From positions 1-64,000 of the forward strand of contig JAACJM010000193.1 of assembly GCA_013368315.1 (NCBI GenBank): a stretch of 64,000 nucleotides of DNA, given 5' to 3'. Below are positions 11,665-21,848 of this stretch, one piece after another. The notes under the pieces are model-generated. The model ran no database searches. It was not told the origin of the DNA and saw only the letters and a program-made list of their open reading frames with translations. The position numbers and the translations under genes are program-made. Position 1 is the stretch's first letter. Each line of letters opens with the position of its first letter. Source of the stretch: Tetrapyrgos nigripes (lineage: Eukaryota; Basidiomycota; Agaricomycetes; Agaricales; Campanellaceae).

Positions 11665-12181
11665 TGTTATGGTTCAGGGGTTTGTAGTACGTAGATACGA
11701 GTGTATTAAGTACTTAAATGTAAAAGTAATACAAGCTGAGAATGTCTAGTGGCTATCGTCAAGGAGCCAGCCTTTATAAGTACTTGATCAAAGGACTTAC
11801 GATGCAGAGCGAGTCAATGCATATAGTAAATCCAATTGAATAGTTGCAGAGCGCATTGATGCAATATTCAATAAGGTAGTCAGAGCATGTCGATGACTAA
11901 GGCTTTCAGCAAGTAAGCACAAAGGGCAGTTCAATGTAGATAGAATGATAGATGATTCTTGTAACTAAATTACAGGTTTTAAATATTACTGCATTTGTAC
12001 TAGAAGTTTCTACATGATTCCATGGAAAGAAAGAGAAAGAAAGTAAAGGAAACTAATGGAAATGCGAAGAAAAGTACAACCTCTGGGTTGAACTGAAGGT
12101 AAGTCCAGATGACTGGTTACTTGGACATCTTGGGTAAGTATGATGAATAGAGTTTTTACTTGAGAACACAATATCCTAACA
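11665..12181 (-). repeat. probable 5' LTR of the second retrotransposon
   Basis: On the minus strand this segment starts TGTTAGGATATTG and ends CCATAACA, giving imperfect TG...CA inverted termini (TGTTA/TAACA). It sits 68 bp upstream of the gag-like ATG. Next to its end is TTGGTGGTTCAATCCAGG, a candidate primer binding site. A TATA-like CTTATAAAGG lies near 11770 on the minus strand, as expected for an LTR promoter. No partner LTR was found. Confidence 0.6.
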
Positions 12182-12996
12182 ACAAGGGTCAATGGGGGCT
12201 CACTTTTGACATAATGTACCAGCTGGAGCAGTTCCCATTTAGATCCATGGATCCTAGGTGCCGCACAGTAATGTTTAGCAAGCTGAACAGCACCACTGTT
12301 CGATTCTATTCTTGGATTTGCCATGCCATCAGTGACAGGTTGATGATGTTGTCATGATTTGTAGCTTTTCTTGGCCTCATTCTCGTTTTAACCAACTTTA
12401 GTCACTCGTTGATATTAATATACCATACTGCTTCTGCATACCTTTGTGTGTGGCTATAAGTCCCATCAAACCCATGAACATACACCTAAGTATCACAATT
12501 TCAATATCCTAATTTGGAATGCGAGGTCTACAGCCGAACATAAGCTAGTCTCTAATAAATTCGGTAGCGCGTATTTTGAAGTTCGGAACTGCCAATGTCA
12601 CGTCACGCTCAGAGTTCAGGACCCTCGAAAGTTTCAAACCTCGGTTGAAAGTTCGGTGAGTGGCATGAAAGTTCGGACAATGAGGCCTGTCACACATCAC
12701 GCTCCAAGAGTTCGGGAAAGGCTGAAAATCGCCTCAAGCGTTCGGGAAGTGCGAAAAAGGCTCAAGAGTTCGGGAAATAATTTTGTCCACAATTCCCGGG
12801 CATAGATACCCGCTCCGAAAGCACCCCGATATCGAGGGAACGTATGCATAATTTCATCTCCAAATCCCCCCCCCCCCTCTCGTGATAATTTGCGGGAGCT
12901 CACTGTCAGAGAGACAAATTTATAGGTGCAGAACCAAAATTCACGCTGCTGACAAGAACGTCGTGTCCCTTCTCCCTTCTTCACGGCACTCTGTTT
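12182..12996. repeat. GTTCGG-rich degenerate repeat region, no gene seen
   Basis: Between about 12575 and 12780 the hexamer GTTCGG recurs at irregular 20-35 base spacing (12582, 12650, 12671, 12710, 12740 and 12768 approximately). It has the form of a degenerate minisatellite or MITE interior. A C-run lies near 12870-12880. No coding exon is supported. Confidence 0.4.
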
Positions 12997-14122
12997 TATG
13001 CTGTGCTATCGTGGAAAGTATTATTCCGACCTAAAACATCATTTCCGAACGCAAAAGCGTGACATGTGACACCTGAATTGACATATAAATCCCGAATTCA
13101 AGAAGGCGAGTATCGAATTCCTAGAGTTCAGATCCGAGCTCTTGAAGGCGAGTGCCGAATTCAGCGGAACAATGACCGAATTTATGAAGTGAGTACTGAA
13201 TAAAGAGAATTGACTCTCGACCACTGATTTACGCCTTTGCCGAATGATCGGGAATGGTCCGAATACTTGCAAGTAGCCCGAATACTTCGAATACTTGCAA
13301 GTAGCCCAAATACTTCGAATACTTGCAGAAGTTGGACCGAAATCAGCATCTCAGATTATATTGAATTTCACTAGAGTTATTTGGACCGACATTGAAGCTT
13401 TGCTAAGCCTCCTGTAAGTAGTTAGCAGGAATAACTGATTAAATAATTATGAATCGAGACGTTATGTATTTCCGTGCACTTGAGAGTGTCGTTCCTCTTT
13501 CTTTGGGAGAACGCAGATTTTAATTGGTTTTGCCCAGAACTCCTATCATTTGCTACCATGTCCCACAATACCTATGTCCCGCGCTCCTGAGGCAAGTAGG
13601 TGTAGTTGTATGGACACTTATGTAAAGCAAGCTTGTTGTACCACAACCATACTAATTATGCATATAAAGCTTTATGTTCGCTTGGAAATTAATTGTACAT
13701 TTGTTTGAGGGGGAAATGCACTTAGCAAATAGTCATATCTTGGAAAAATATTTAGTGCAATCTGATACTCCGATATGCCAGTTTGTGTTGTCAGCGGTCA
13801 ACCTGTACTGTCTCCGTTCAGTTTTGCACTCAGCACTCTTGATTCGGTACACCCTTCCTTCAATTCGGTAATCCTTGTCTCAATTCAGTACATCCTTCCT
13901 TCACTTCGGTACACCCTTCCTTCAATTTGGTATTCCATCCTCAAACTTAGGTATTTGCTCGTGTGAATTCGGGACTTGACACTCTGAATTCGATAGTTGC
14001 CTTCTTGAATTCGGGAGTTAGATGTCAATTCAGGGTTGAATTCGGGTGTCACATGTCACGCTTTTGCGTTCGGAAATGGCGTTTTAAGTCGGAAATAATA
14101 CTTTCCACGATAGCACAGCATA
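12997..14122. mobile_element. long-TIR non-autonomous DNA element (1126 bp)
   Basis: The left end TATGCTGTGCTATCG and right end CGATAGCACAGCATA are perfect inverted repeats, and the match continues inward with few mismatches for well over 80 bases (TTCCGAACGCAAAAGCGTGA on the left against its complement on the right). It is flanked by CTGTTT on both sides (12991-12996 and 14123-14128), a candidate 6-bp target duplication. The interior holds two short tandem arrays: a roughly 30-bp CGAATACTTGCAAGTAGCC unit at 13255-13330 and a roughly 22-bp TTCGGTACACCCTTCCTTCA unit at 13840-13935. No transposase ORF is present, so it is MITE-like. Confidence 0.8.
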
Positions 14123-14320
14123 CTGTTTGCTCTTCACCGCGACCGGGGGTCTCAATCTCCACCGAATTCTCAGTTGAGTTTGTACGCATCTCTGTGGCCA
14201 GCTTTGACCTACGAAGATCCATCCAATAGTGAGACATTTAGACTTGACTTTGAATCTTCTACTTGTCTCTTGCAGATTGAAGGTGAAGACGTTGATTTCC
14301 TTCGTCCGCATGCAGATTAT

Positions 14321-14500
14321 GAAAGGGGTGTGGGCCAACACTGCGCATGGTGGCTACGAGGCCACAGGTTTTCCCTTGAACTAGTCATTAATTGTATTCT
14401 CATTTCCTGTACAGACATATAGAACAACTGCAGGTTTTATATTTTATTTGCAAAGTATTCTAGAGTATTATAATTATTGCTACCTTGGAATTCTGGAGAT
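14321..14500 (-). pseudogene. 3'-end remnant of the ubiquitin-hydrolase-like TE gene
   Basis: This stretch is collinear with 20431-20600. Both contain GTGGGCCAACACTGCGC, a GAGGCCACAGGTTTTC segment and then a minus-strand coding tail. Here the tail reads KPAVVLYVCTGNEN, matching KKAVMVLYVQTRME in the better copy. Upstream sequences differ, which places the repeat end near 14321-14325. Only the C-terminus and 3' terminus of the element survive. Confidence 0.55.
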
Positions 14501-15120
14501 AACCTGAGGAGATTTCAGTTGAGATTTTGACACTGAGAAGAGCTAGAGCAGCCAAGCGCTGCCTTTAGGGAAAGATTGTTAGGAGGCATGATGAAAGATG
14601 ACAGAGAGATTTTTTGTAGGGTAGATTAGAGCATTTGAAAAAGATAAAAAGATAGAAGATGTTGCTGGAAGAGGAGACATTGAGGTATGACAGACTACAG
14701 TTGATAAGACGATGACGTGATTGTTTGCCTGCAGCCTGGCTACAAAGCTGGAGACAAACAAATGACATAGCAGGTAAAATTGGAAGGAAGCACGGAAATA
14801 ACTGGGGCGCCAATTAGACATAGCCACACGCAGAAACCTCATTCTTCAGCCTCGTAATCTGCTGGGGTCATTGCTGAACAATAGTGAGTAAATTCTCTTC
14901 TGACAGCGGTGATTCATGGGGGCTAACACAAAGCATTCCCCTTCTTCGCCATACCAAAGGATGTCATTCACACTGGGTGCAAACTCGGGTAAGTCCCTGG
15001 CCTTCTCAACGGATTTACTGGAGACTTATATTGATTTTTCGGCCTTACAAGAGACTTTTTATTGATCTCTTGAATAGGCCAGTATAAGTTGCCGGTAATA
15101 CCATTGTATAGCAGAGGACT
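14501..15120. other. repeat-derived, no gene seen
   Basis: A segment near 14812-14862 (GCCACACGCAGAAAC ... CAGCCTCGTAAT) matches 62030-62095 and 63333-63395 and marks a shared repeat end. The phrase CACTGGGTGCAAAC occurs at about 14970 and again at the start of the foldback element. No gene is supported. Confidence 0.4.
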
Positions 15121-15403
15121 TACACTGGGTGCAAACACTTGTAATTCCTTGGATATACAGAGGAATTACATAAGACTTACACTGGTACACTCAATATGTA
15201 AGTCCACTTGACTTACTGAAGTATTATCCAAGACCAAGAAAAATAGAAGAATTATATATGACTATTGTAAGGCATGAAGTCTCACAGTGGTCCTTGGTAA
15301 TACTTCAGTAAGTCAAGTGGACTTACATATTGAGTGTACTAGTGTAAGTCTTGTGTAATTCCTCTGTATATCCAAGGAATTACAAGTGTTTGCACCTGGT
15401 GTC
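15121..15403. mobile_element. foldback / near-perfect hairpin element
   Basis: Arms of about 118 bases (15121-15238 and 15283-15403) are near-perfect inverted repeats around a loop of about 44 bases. Landmarks on the left are GTAATTCCTTGGATATACAG and AGTCCACTTGACTTACTG; both occur reverse-complemented on the right. Terminal matches include GGTGCAAACACTTG. There is no coding capacity. The high arm identity suggests a young foldback MITE. It ends only a few bases from the stop codon of the DUF6533 gene. Confidence 0.8.
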
Positions 15404-15407
15404 AGAA

Positions 15408-17471
15408 TCAACCGTTTCTTTCTATTTCTGATATCTCATCTTCAAAATCCACTATGCTATCCAATATTATACTACTCCCAGCCTGACGGTTGTTGTTCCT
15501 CCTCCTCACTGTCAGCCTCGAGACTGTGTCAAGTTCAAGATCACGACTTTGACTTTCCGACCAGGGCACAGTGGGAACAAAATCAATATCAATCAGCCTT
15601 TGAGAGGAGAAAATTCCTTCATCGACTGATTTATGAAGGTTGAGAAGCATACGCGATACCATTATCGCGGAAAAGTTGAGTGTGAATGTGAATAGGGGTT
15701 CTGTTGTGTAGGCCTGTGGTGGGCAGAGGCAGAGAAAATTCAACAAAAAGAACGCAAAATGAATGTTCTGAATACCCACTCCGGACGCCTAAGCCACAGA
15801 GGTATAAGGAGACACGCATGTGTATGCAAAAAACTCGGCTTACATAGTATGTTATCATATTTGCAACCATTGCAAGTAGCACAAACCTGGTACATCTGTA
15901 CGTCTGAGTAGTCCAAGACAACAATGTACAGCGTTGGTACTTACACGTAGTACACAGCACCTGTGATAGAGAACAATCGAGGAGGAGTAAGAAATTGATG
16001 TCCGCCTAAATAGGTATGATGCTCACCGTCTCTAAATAACAACGCAATCAACGGATCCGGCACCTGGGCATTGAAGCCGTAATAATGTCTCATCGCCAGG
16101 ATTTCCATAGTGTTAATGAAAAGAGGAGAGATTCGAAGACTAGAGCTAGTATCCAAGGGATTAGGCGTTCTGAGTACAGAAGAATTCGAAAGAAAGAGCA
16201 AAGACGAATCAATTATCAGATTGAGCACGAGTTTGATACAAGTACAAGTGAAAGACGCACGGAAGACACTGAGAAGACGAGGGTCAAAGCACACAACGCG
16301 GATAAATCAAGTTGAACTTGACGGTGGTTGTTTACCACGTCATAACAAATGGACTCACACATCGACAGGTATCAGGACCACACACCCTTTAGGATGTAAT
16401 TCCATCGTTACGGTACCTTGGTCTAAGTAAAACCACTGTTGACGTATAGAGAACTCAGCGTTGAACACAAGACCACATTCATCAAGTTCCACTCACCAAG
16501 GCAGTCCCAGTACCTAACAAAGTTGCGACCACCATAATAGCCAAAATTCGACGACTTCGTTCGTAAAGCGCGTATATACGCAGGCGGAGGGAACCTGCTC
16601 GGGCCAGAGCCAACGTATGGATGTATGGATTGTTGATAAGGAGAATTAAGCATGAAGGAAGCATACTAGGAGGGAGACATAGAGGAGCTGGGGGCAAGTT
16701 GAAAGTCTACTTACCATATACTATCGTAGCTCTCAAAGTGATCCAAACCATCCAGTAGGAATTGTATCGCATGCACCTAGATACAAACAAGCCAATTCAG
16801 AATTAATGGGCAGGTGTGGGGTTTTTATCTCGATTGGAATTTACTGACGCCTGGAAGGTAAATAGCAAAAAGATTGGTGTTCAGAGCCAGAGCCATGACT
16901 TCGACGGATAATTAAAGAACAAGCCCGTGATGAGTCGAATGAAGGGGTATGCACTCACACTAGTACTCATCATCGAAAACTTCACTACCGTCACAGGAAT
17001 CGTTCCGAACAACCCCCAATATCGGATGATAAGGAAGCAATAAGAGGATAAGATCTTAGGCCGTGTCCAGATATAGTTGACTTCATCGGCTGAAATGATA
17101 TCAATCAGATCCAAAAACATCACAGTCAACCAGTGCCACTGAGTACTAGGAAATTAGGTACAAAGATACAAGTTAGGCGGAACTCACCGAAAGTGATAAT
17201 ATGATCCCAAAAAAAGAATCGCTACAAATTTTGCGTTTGTGAGTTACAGACGTGTCCACATCAAAAAGCTTTCAAAGACGACATACTGGTACCCAGGAGG
17301 TACATATACCTATGAATTATTCTGCGGACCCGCAGAATATTGGTATCAGTACGTATTGTGGAGCGAAAGTGGAAGGAAACTGGAAATGACATAGAAGAAA
17401 TAGAATGCAGCTACTCACATCTGGCTTTCAATACCGACGATGCCAACGCCGGGATTGCTACCTTGATCCAT
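15408..17471 (-). pseudogene. DUF6533-type seven-helix membrane protein gene, apparent frameshift
   Basis: The start ATG is at 17471 (MDQGSNPGVGIVGIESQ). Many short exons follow. The DUF6533 signature lies at 16955-17140 (WHWLTVMFLDLIDIISADEV, then a Trp-Thr-Arg-Pro-Lys turn). A later helix-loop reads LRIYALYERSRRIL (about 16530-16600), then PWILALVFESLLFSLTLW (about 16100-16160), HYYGFNAQVPDPLIALLF, and a last exon with SAIMVSRMLLNLHKS running to the stop at 15408 with an acidic cytoplasmic tail. These fungal proteins are predicted integral membrane proteins of unknown function. Between LTLWKSWR and RHYYGF (about 16100-16110) the frame changes by one base with no room for an intron, so the gene is probably broken or the assembly has an error there. 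Confidence 0.7.
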
Positions 17472-20430
17472 AATGATACGATAAGATCTTCCTCAGGATT
17501 TTAGGACGAGATTATTTTGATGTTGGTTTTGTTTTTGGGTCGCGTTCGTGAGGAGAGGAGAGGAGAGGATAAAGCAGAGCGTAGAGCGTAGAATGACAGA
17601 TGGAGCGAAAGAAATGCAAAGAAATGGAAAAGAGGGAAATGGAGAGGAGGAACAGGATTTTGGCAGGTCAGCACGAGCCTAAAGGAACACAATATTCCGA
17701 CAATATTTGCTACAGAATCAGAACGAAAAGGCCTAGGTCTGGGAAGGCGGGGAAGAGGCGTGCCGAAGAATGAGGAAGACGGAAGATGGGGGAAGCAAGA
17801 GGGATGAGGAAGATGGAAGATGGGGGAAGCAAGAGTGACGAAGGAAGGGAAGAAAGGGAATGCTCGGTAGAGCCTGAGAGGAAATGGGGAAGGAATTCGT
17901 CCATCTCAACTAGTGCGTCCTTTTATATTTAGAGCAGATTCAATAAATATACGGACGATCGATTTTTTTTCACGATGGTCGACCTCATGTCATGTCAAAA
18001 GCACTCCATCGGCGAGCTTGTGGCTGAGTCCCGGCTTCTATTACCTAAACGTGAATTCGTACCACCATCATGGTCTTGAAGTCGAGGATGTTGACTCCGT
18101 GTGACAGTTGGAGTAGCTGACGGTGGCGTAGATCTGAGAAGCTACGACACGAGGAAACCCAACATTGGAACCCTAAGACCTGAGCTCCTCTCCACTCCCT
18201 CTACACAATCCATGAGTCCTCTCCATATCTATCTCGATGATTTATGAGTCCGAGCTCTACTCGTCTACTCGTCTTTCTTCTCTTCTCGTATTTCTTTCTA
18301 AACCAAACCCTCTCCATGGACATGTTCTGGCCTTTCTTGAGGCCACTCAAAGAAGATAGCAGGGAGGACTGTCAATGTTGGACTGGGGGTGATGAGCAAG
18401 AGTGACTCAAACAGGTGAGTAACAGTCTAACCTCTACTATTACGTCGATTTCTCAACAGTAGCTGTGAATAGGACTGTCCGACTCGTACCCTCTATCCTC
18501 GGTGCTCCTCCTCCTTCAACCATCCAAACGACCCCAAATCGATGGTCACGGTCCTAACGAATGTCTTCAACGCACTCTTCACCCTTCCCACCTCCCAGCC
18601 ATCCTACAACCACTTACCCCAACACTCCCTCTCGCAACTCTAAAGTCACTTTCGTTGGTGAGACTGTCGCTGAGCGGTAGGAATAGTCGATGCCGGTGTC
18701 ACCACTCTAACTCCTCGTTCAGGTTCAGTGATTCGAGACAAACCAGCAACGACGTCAATACCAACAACGTCAAAGCCAACGCCAGCGACGATACACGTGG
18801 ATTCACTTTGGAAACCCAAGTGCCAGATTACCAGTAGGAGTGCGAGTATAGAGACGATGCGGATGCAGAAGGTGGGGAATGGATTTGATTTCAGAGGAGC
18901 GTTGGGGTAGGTATTGATTTCAGGAACGTACGTGTATACTTTCTTCTTTATTTTAACCTCATCCTCAACCTAGGCTCGTTGTATACTCAATAACTCCAGT
19001 CCGGAATATCTGTGCCTGCGATTGCGAGCATTTACTCGAGGGCAAGTCTTCATTCCCCACTACCCGTCACTGTCATTCACTATGATCACCATATCCATCT
19101 GTTGATCGTCTCAGTCCGATTCTCGATGTTCCCGTCCCACTTGGACGTTTGCTCTCGTTCATGGTTTACCGTACGTCCCGTCTTCGAGGTAGGCTGGCTC
19201 TTTTTATACAAAAAACGCTGACTCATCTCTTTCTCTCAGTATCATAGGTCTTCCGCAACAACAAATCCACGTTCTGCGCATCCCCTCAAGCCAATCCAAG
19301 AAAGTATCTCATTTGTGACGCAAGGTGGGTTTTGGTAGAAATGATTTGAATGAGGGGTTTTTGTGTTAGGTTGGAGAATATAAGAAGCGAAGGGAAGGTA
19401 AATAGGGTTCGAGGTAACCCAATGAAATCGAGCACGTCATCTTCGTGACGGTAGTCCCACAGCAGGTGATTATATCAGGGACTTACAGAGCCAGAACGAG
19501 GTCGTCGAATCCTGTTTGATGATGCGCAAAAAATACGAGAGACTATGGTATAAGAGATGGTAATAGAGTGTGGGAGTGAGGTTGAGTTAAGGTGATTGAT
19601 AGGGGTGCAGTATTATGAGGAGTAGTCAGGGTAGTGGGGATACGAGTGCGAGCCATCGCGAGAGTATGGGATTCGGAGTCGAGACTCAGAGGGTTGAGGT
19701 GGATACTGGTGCCCGTATGGAGAATGTATATGTACTTATCAATCTTCTGTTCTTGTATTCTTCTTTCTCTTCAACGGCGTTCCCGTTCTTCATCATTCTT
19801 TGAATCCTTGTTTTATTCTCGCGAATTACGCACTGCTCATTCCTTCCCGAAGTACGATGCGATATATAGCCTAATTCCCTGCCTTCTCTTTTCTTTCCTA
19901 GGTCTTCGAAGTCTCTTTCTTACTCTCACTCTCATCATCACCCTAATTCAGCAGCCACATGCGTCCAGGCTACAAGTATGACGGTGTCGACGAAATCCGC
20001 CCCGAAGATCATACCGACCGTCTACTACGACCAACACACGTACTACTAGGACCCCACCAATCTCGACATTTGCTTCATGCAGCTTCGCCGATGTAGATGA
20101 TCAAAGCCTCATTTTTTTTCATGCAATCTCCCGTTGTTGGAGGTTCCACGTCGTTGGAGGATATCAGGTTGGCATGCTGGGTGTTCCCTGGGAGGTTTTG
20201 GGCGGAGTTAGGAACTGAAACTTGAACCTGAATCATCATACCAGACCACAAGGTCATTTCAACTTCCTAGCTATCAGGTGTGTACCATACAAACCTATCA
20301 TTCATCTCCGTTTTGGGCTGGCATCGATCTATCGGACTGTCTTCTGCCAATGTACAGCATACATACCCTGAAGATACTTCAATTCTCGCTCCCATTTAGC
20401 ATCTATGTCTTATGATTGACGTGAGTCTAT
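17472..20430. other. long low-coding stretch, fragments only
   Basis: The first 450 bases are the upstream region of the DUF6533 gene and include repeated GGAAGATGGGGGAAGCAAGA units (17780-17840). From 18316 and 18561 on the plus strand there are short Ser/Thr/Pro-rich frames (MDMFWPFLRPLKED; SSTHSSPFPPPSHPTTTYP) with possible splice sites but no family match. Near 19615-19700 a frame reads GFGVETQRVEVDTGAR. I cannot join these into a gene; they may be relics of a paralogue or a fast-evolving small gene. Confidence 0.3.
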
Positions 20431-20484
20431 GAAAGGCATGTGGGCCAACACTGCGCGTGGCAAGTATGAGGCCACAGGTTTTCT
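20431..20484 (-). repeat. shared repeat terminus (GTGGGCC / GAGGCC motif)
   Basis: The segment holding TGTGGGCCAACACTGCGCGT and then GCAAGTATGAGGCC is shared with 14321-14374 and, more loosely, with 62482-62529 and 63017-63060. It lies directly downstream of the stop codon of the hydrolase-like ORF, so it probably marks the 3' end of that element. Confidence 0.55.
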
Positions 20485-20501
20485 CTTGCATTGAAATGCA
20501 T

Positions 20502-21190
20502 TCATTCTGCTGCAACTTCCATTCTTGTTTGGACATACAGAACCATCACCGCTTTCTTATTAGCAAAGTTCTCCAGGTTTCCGCTGTTGGATTGAAGTGC
20601 TGCAGATAAATTTGCTGGTATCCCAGTGCCAATTCCATCATATACCCACTCCTGAGCTCCATGAAACATCCTGGTGATGAAGTGACCTCTTCCAAAATGA
20701 ATGATGCCATTTATGTGATATTCCTGAGACCCAGTTCCTTGAGGCACATGTATAATATTTTGAATTTCCATCTTGCATTCATAAGGTAGAGACATCAGCA
20801 AAAAGTTTGGAAATCTCTGGAATGTGTATTTTTGAAACATGTCTGCATGACAATAGTGACATTTATCAGCCCAAGGCTCTATAAAATGAGAAGCCCAATG
20901 CTGTGTAGATGTGTTAGCATTAAATTGCATTGTAACCTGTCCTGAAAATCTGAGTGATTATTAATGCAAAGGACATTTCTCTTAGTTGTTGGGCTCAGTG
21001 TTTGCAATAACTCATGCAATACATCAGACGTATCAGTATATGCCCTGTCAGGAAAAGCAACAGGGTCAAGGAGAAAAAGCTGCCTGTGGATTTTCTCTCA
21101 GATATTGGTGAAGTCCGCTATACCTGACTCAAAAGTGTCTGAGAGCTCATTCATCAAGATTGAGGACAAATTTCCACATTCACCTTGAAA
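20502..21190 (-). pseudogene. ubiquitin C-terminal hydrolase-like TE protein fragment
   Basis: The main frame (20502-20930, minus) carries CHYCHADMFQKYTFQRFP, then LPYECKMEIQN, and a block YHINGIIHFGRGHFITRM followed by WVYDGI. This resembles the His box of peptidase C19 enzymes (GHYTAYV...W.YDD), with the His in GHF retained. Upstream, 20931-21190 continues with IHRQLFLLDPVAFPDR and a broken frame. The Cys box is not seen. Such domains are frequent in basidiomycete mobile-element proteins. This copy is incomplete, and the function as a deubiquitinase is inference only. Confidence 0.5.
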
Positions 21191-21848
21191 AGCAGTATGT
21201 TTCTGATTTGAACAAATGATATAGAAGCATGATGGCAGAGTCATAAGCACAACTGTTTGCAGACCATTTTAACATTGGATAATCACTGTTTGCATTCTGA
21301 TCACCCCAGTTGGTTAACATTTCATAAGTATTTGTTTGGTGCAATGGATCTGATCACCCTAGCCAGTGCAAATATATGAATATGCCTGAGATATTTTCGG
21401 GGTACATGTTCCAATATCTGTGGGGATTTGTCCAGCAGGGCTCCTGGGTGCAATGTAGGAATATGCTTGGACTAGCTCATGTCAAAGCAAGGTAAGCCAT
21501 CGGCAGATAGCGGCAGGTGCAGATATTAATATTATTCACCCCAATCGGGAACCGCTGTCACAGTTACTATTTTCACATAAGCGGACAGTTACCAATTTGG
21601 TAGGTGCCCGTCACTCACCGCGCTTAGTCGCTTAGCCAGCCGTTTTGGGACCTTGATATCAATTGTAGCCGATCACTCTGCGGACGCTACTGTACCAATT
21701 CTCTTTCCTGATCCTCAATGTCTCCTTTGGTGTAATGGTCTTCCTCTCAAGTCTGCCTTGTTTTCACGCTCGCGGGTTCAATTCCCAATCATCCTTTTTT
21801 TTTTTGTCAGCCACTCTTGTTTTGATTTCTAATATACAATTTCTAATA
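21191..21848. other. intergenic with a degenerate tRNA-like sequence
   Basis: Positions 21723-21795 contain an A-box-like TTTGGTGTAATGGTC, a B-box-like GGGTTCAATTCC 50 bases later, and then a run of at least 10 T, as for a Pol III transcript. The acceptor ends do not pair, so this is not a valid tRNA; a tRNA relic or SINE head is more likely. The rest is unrecognised. Confidence 0.3.
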
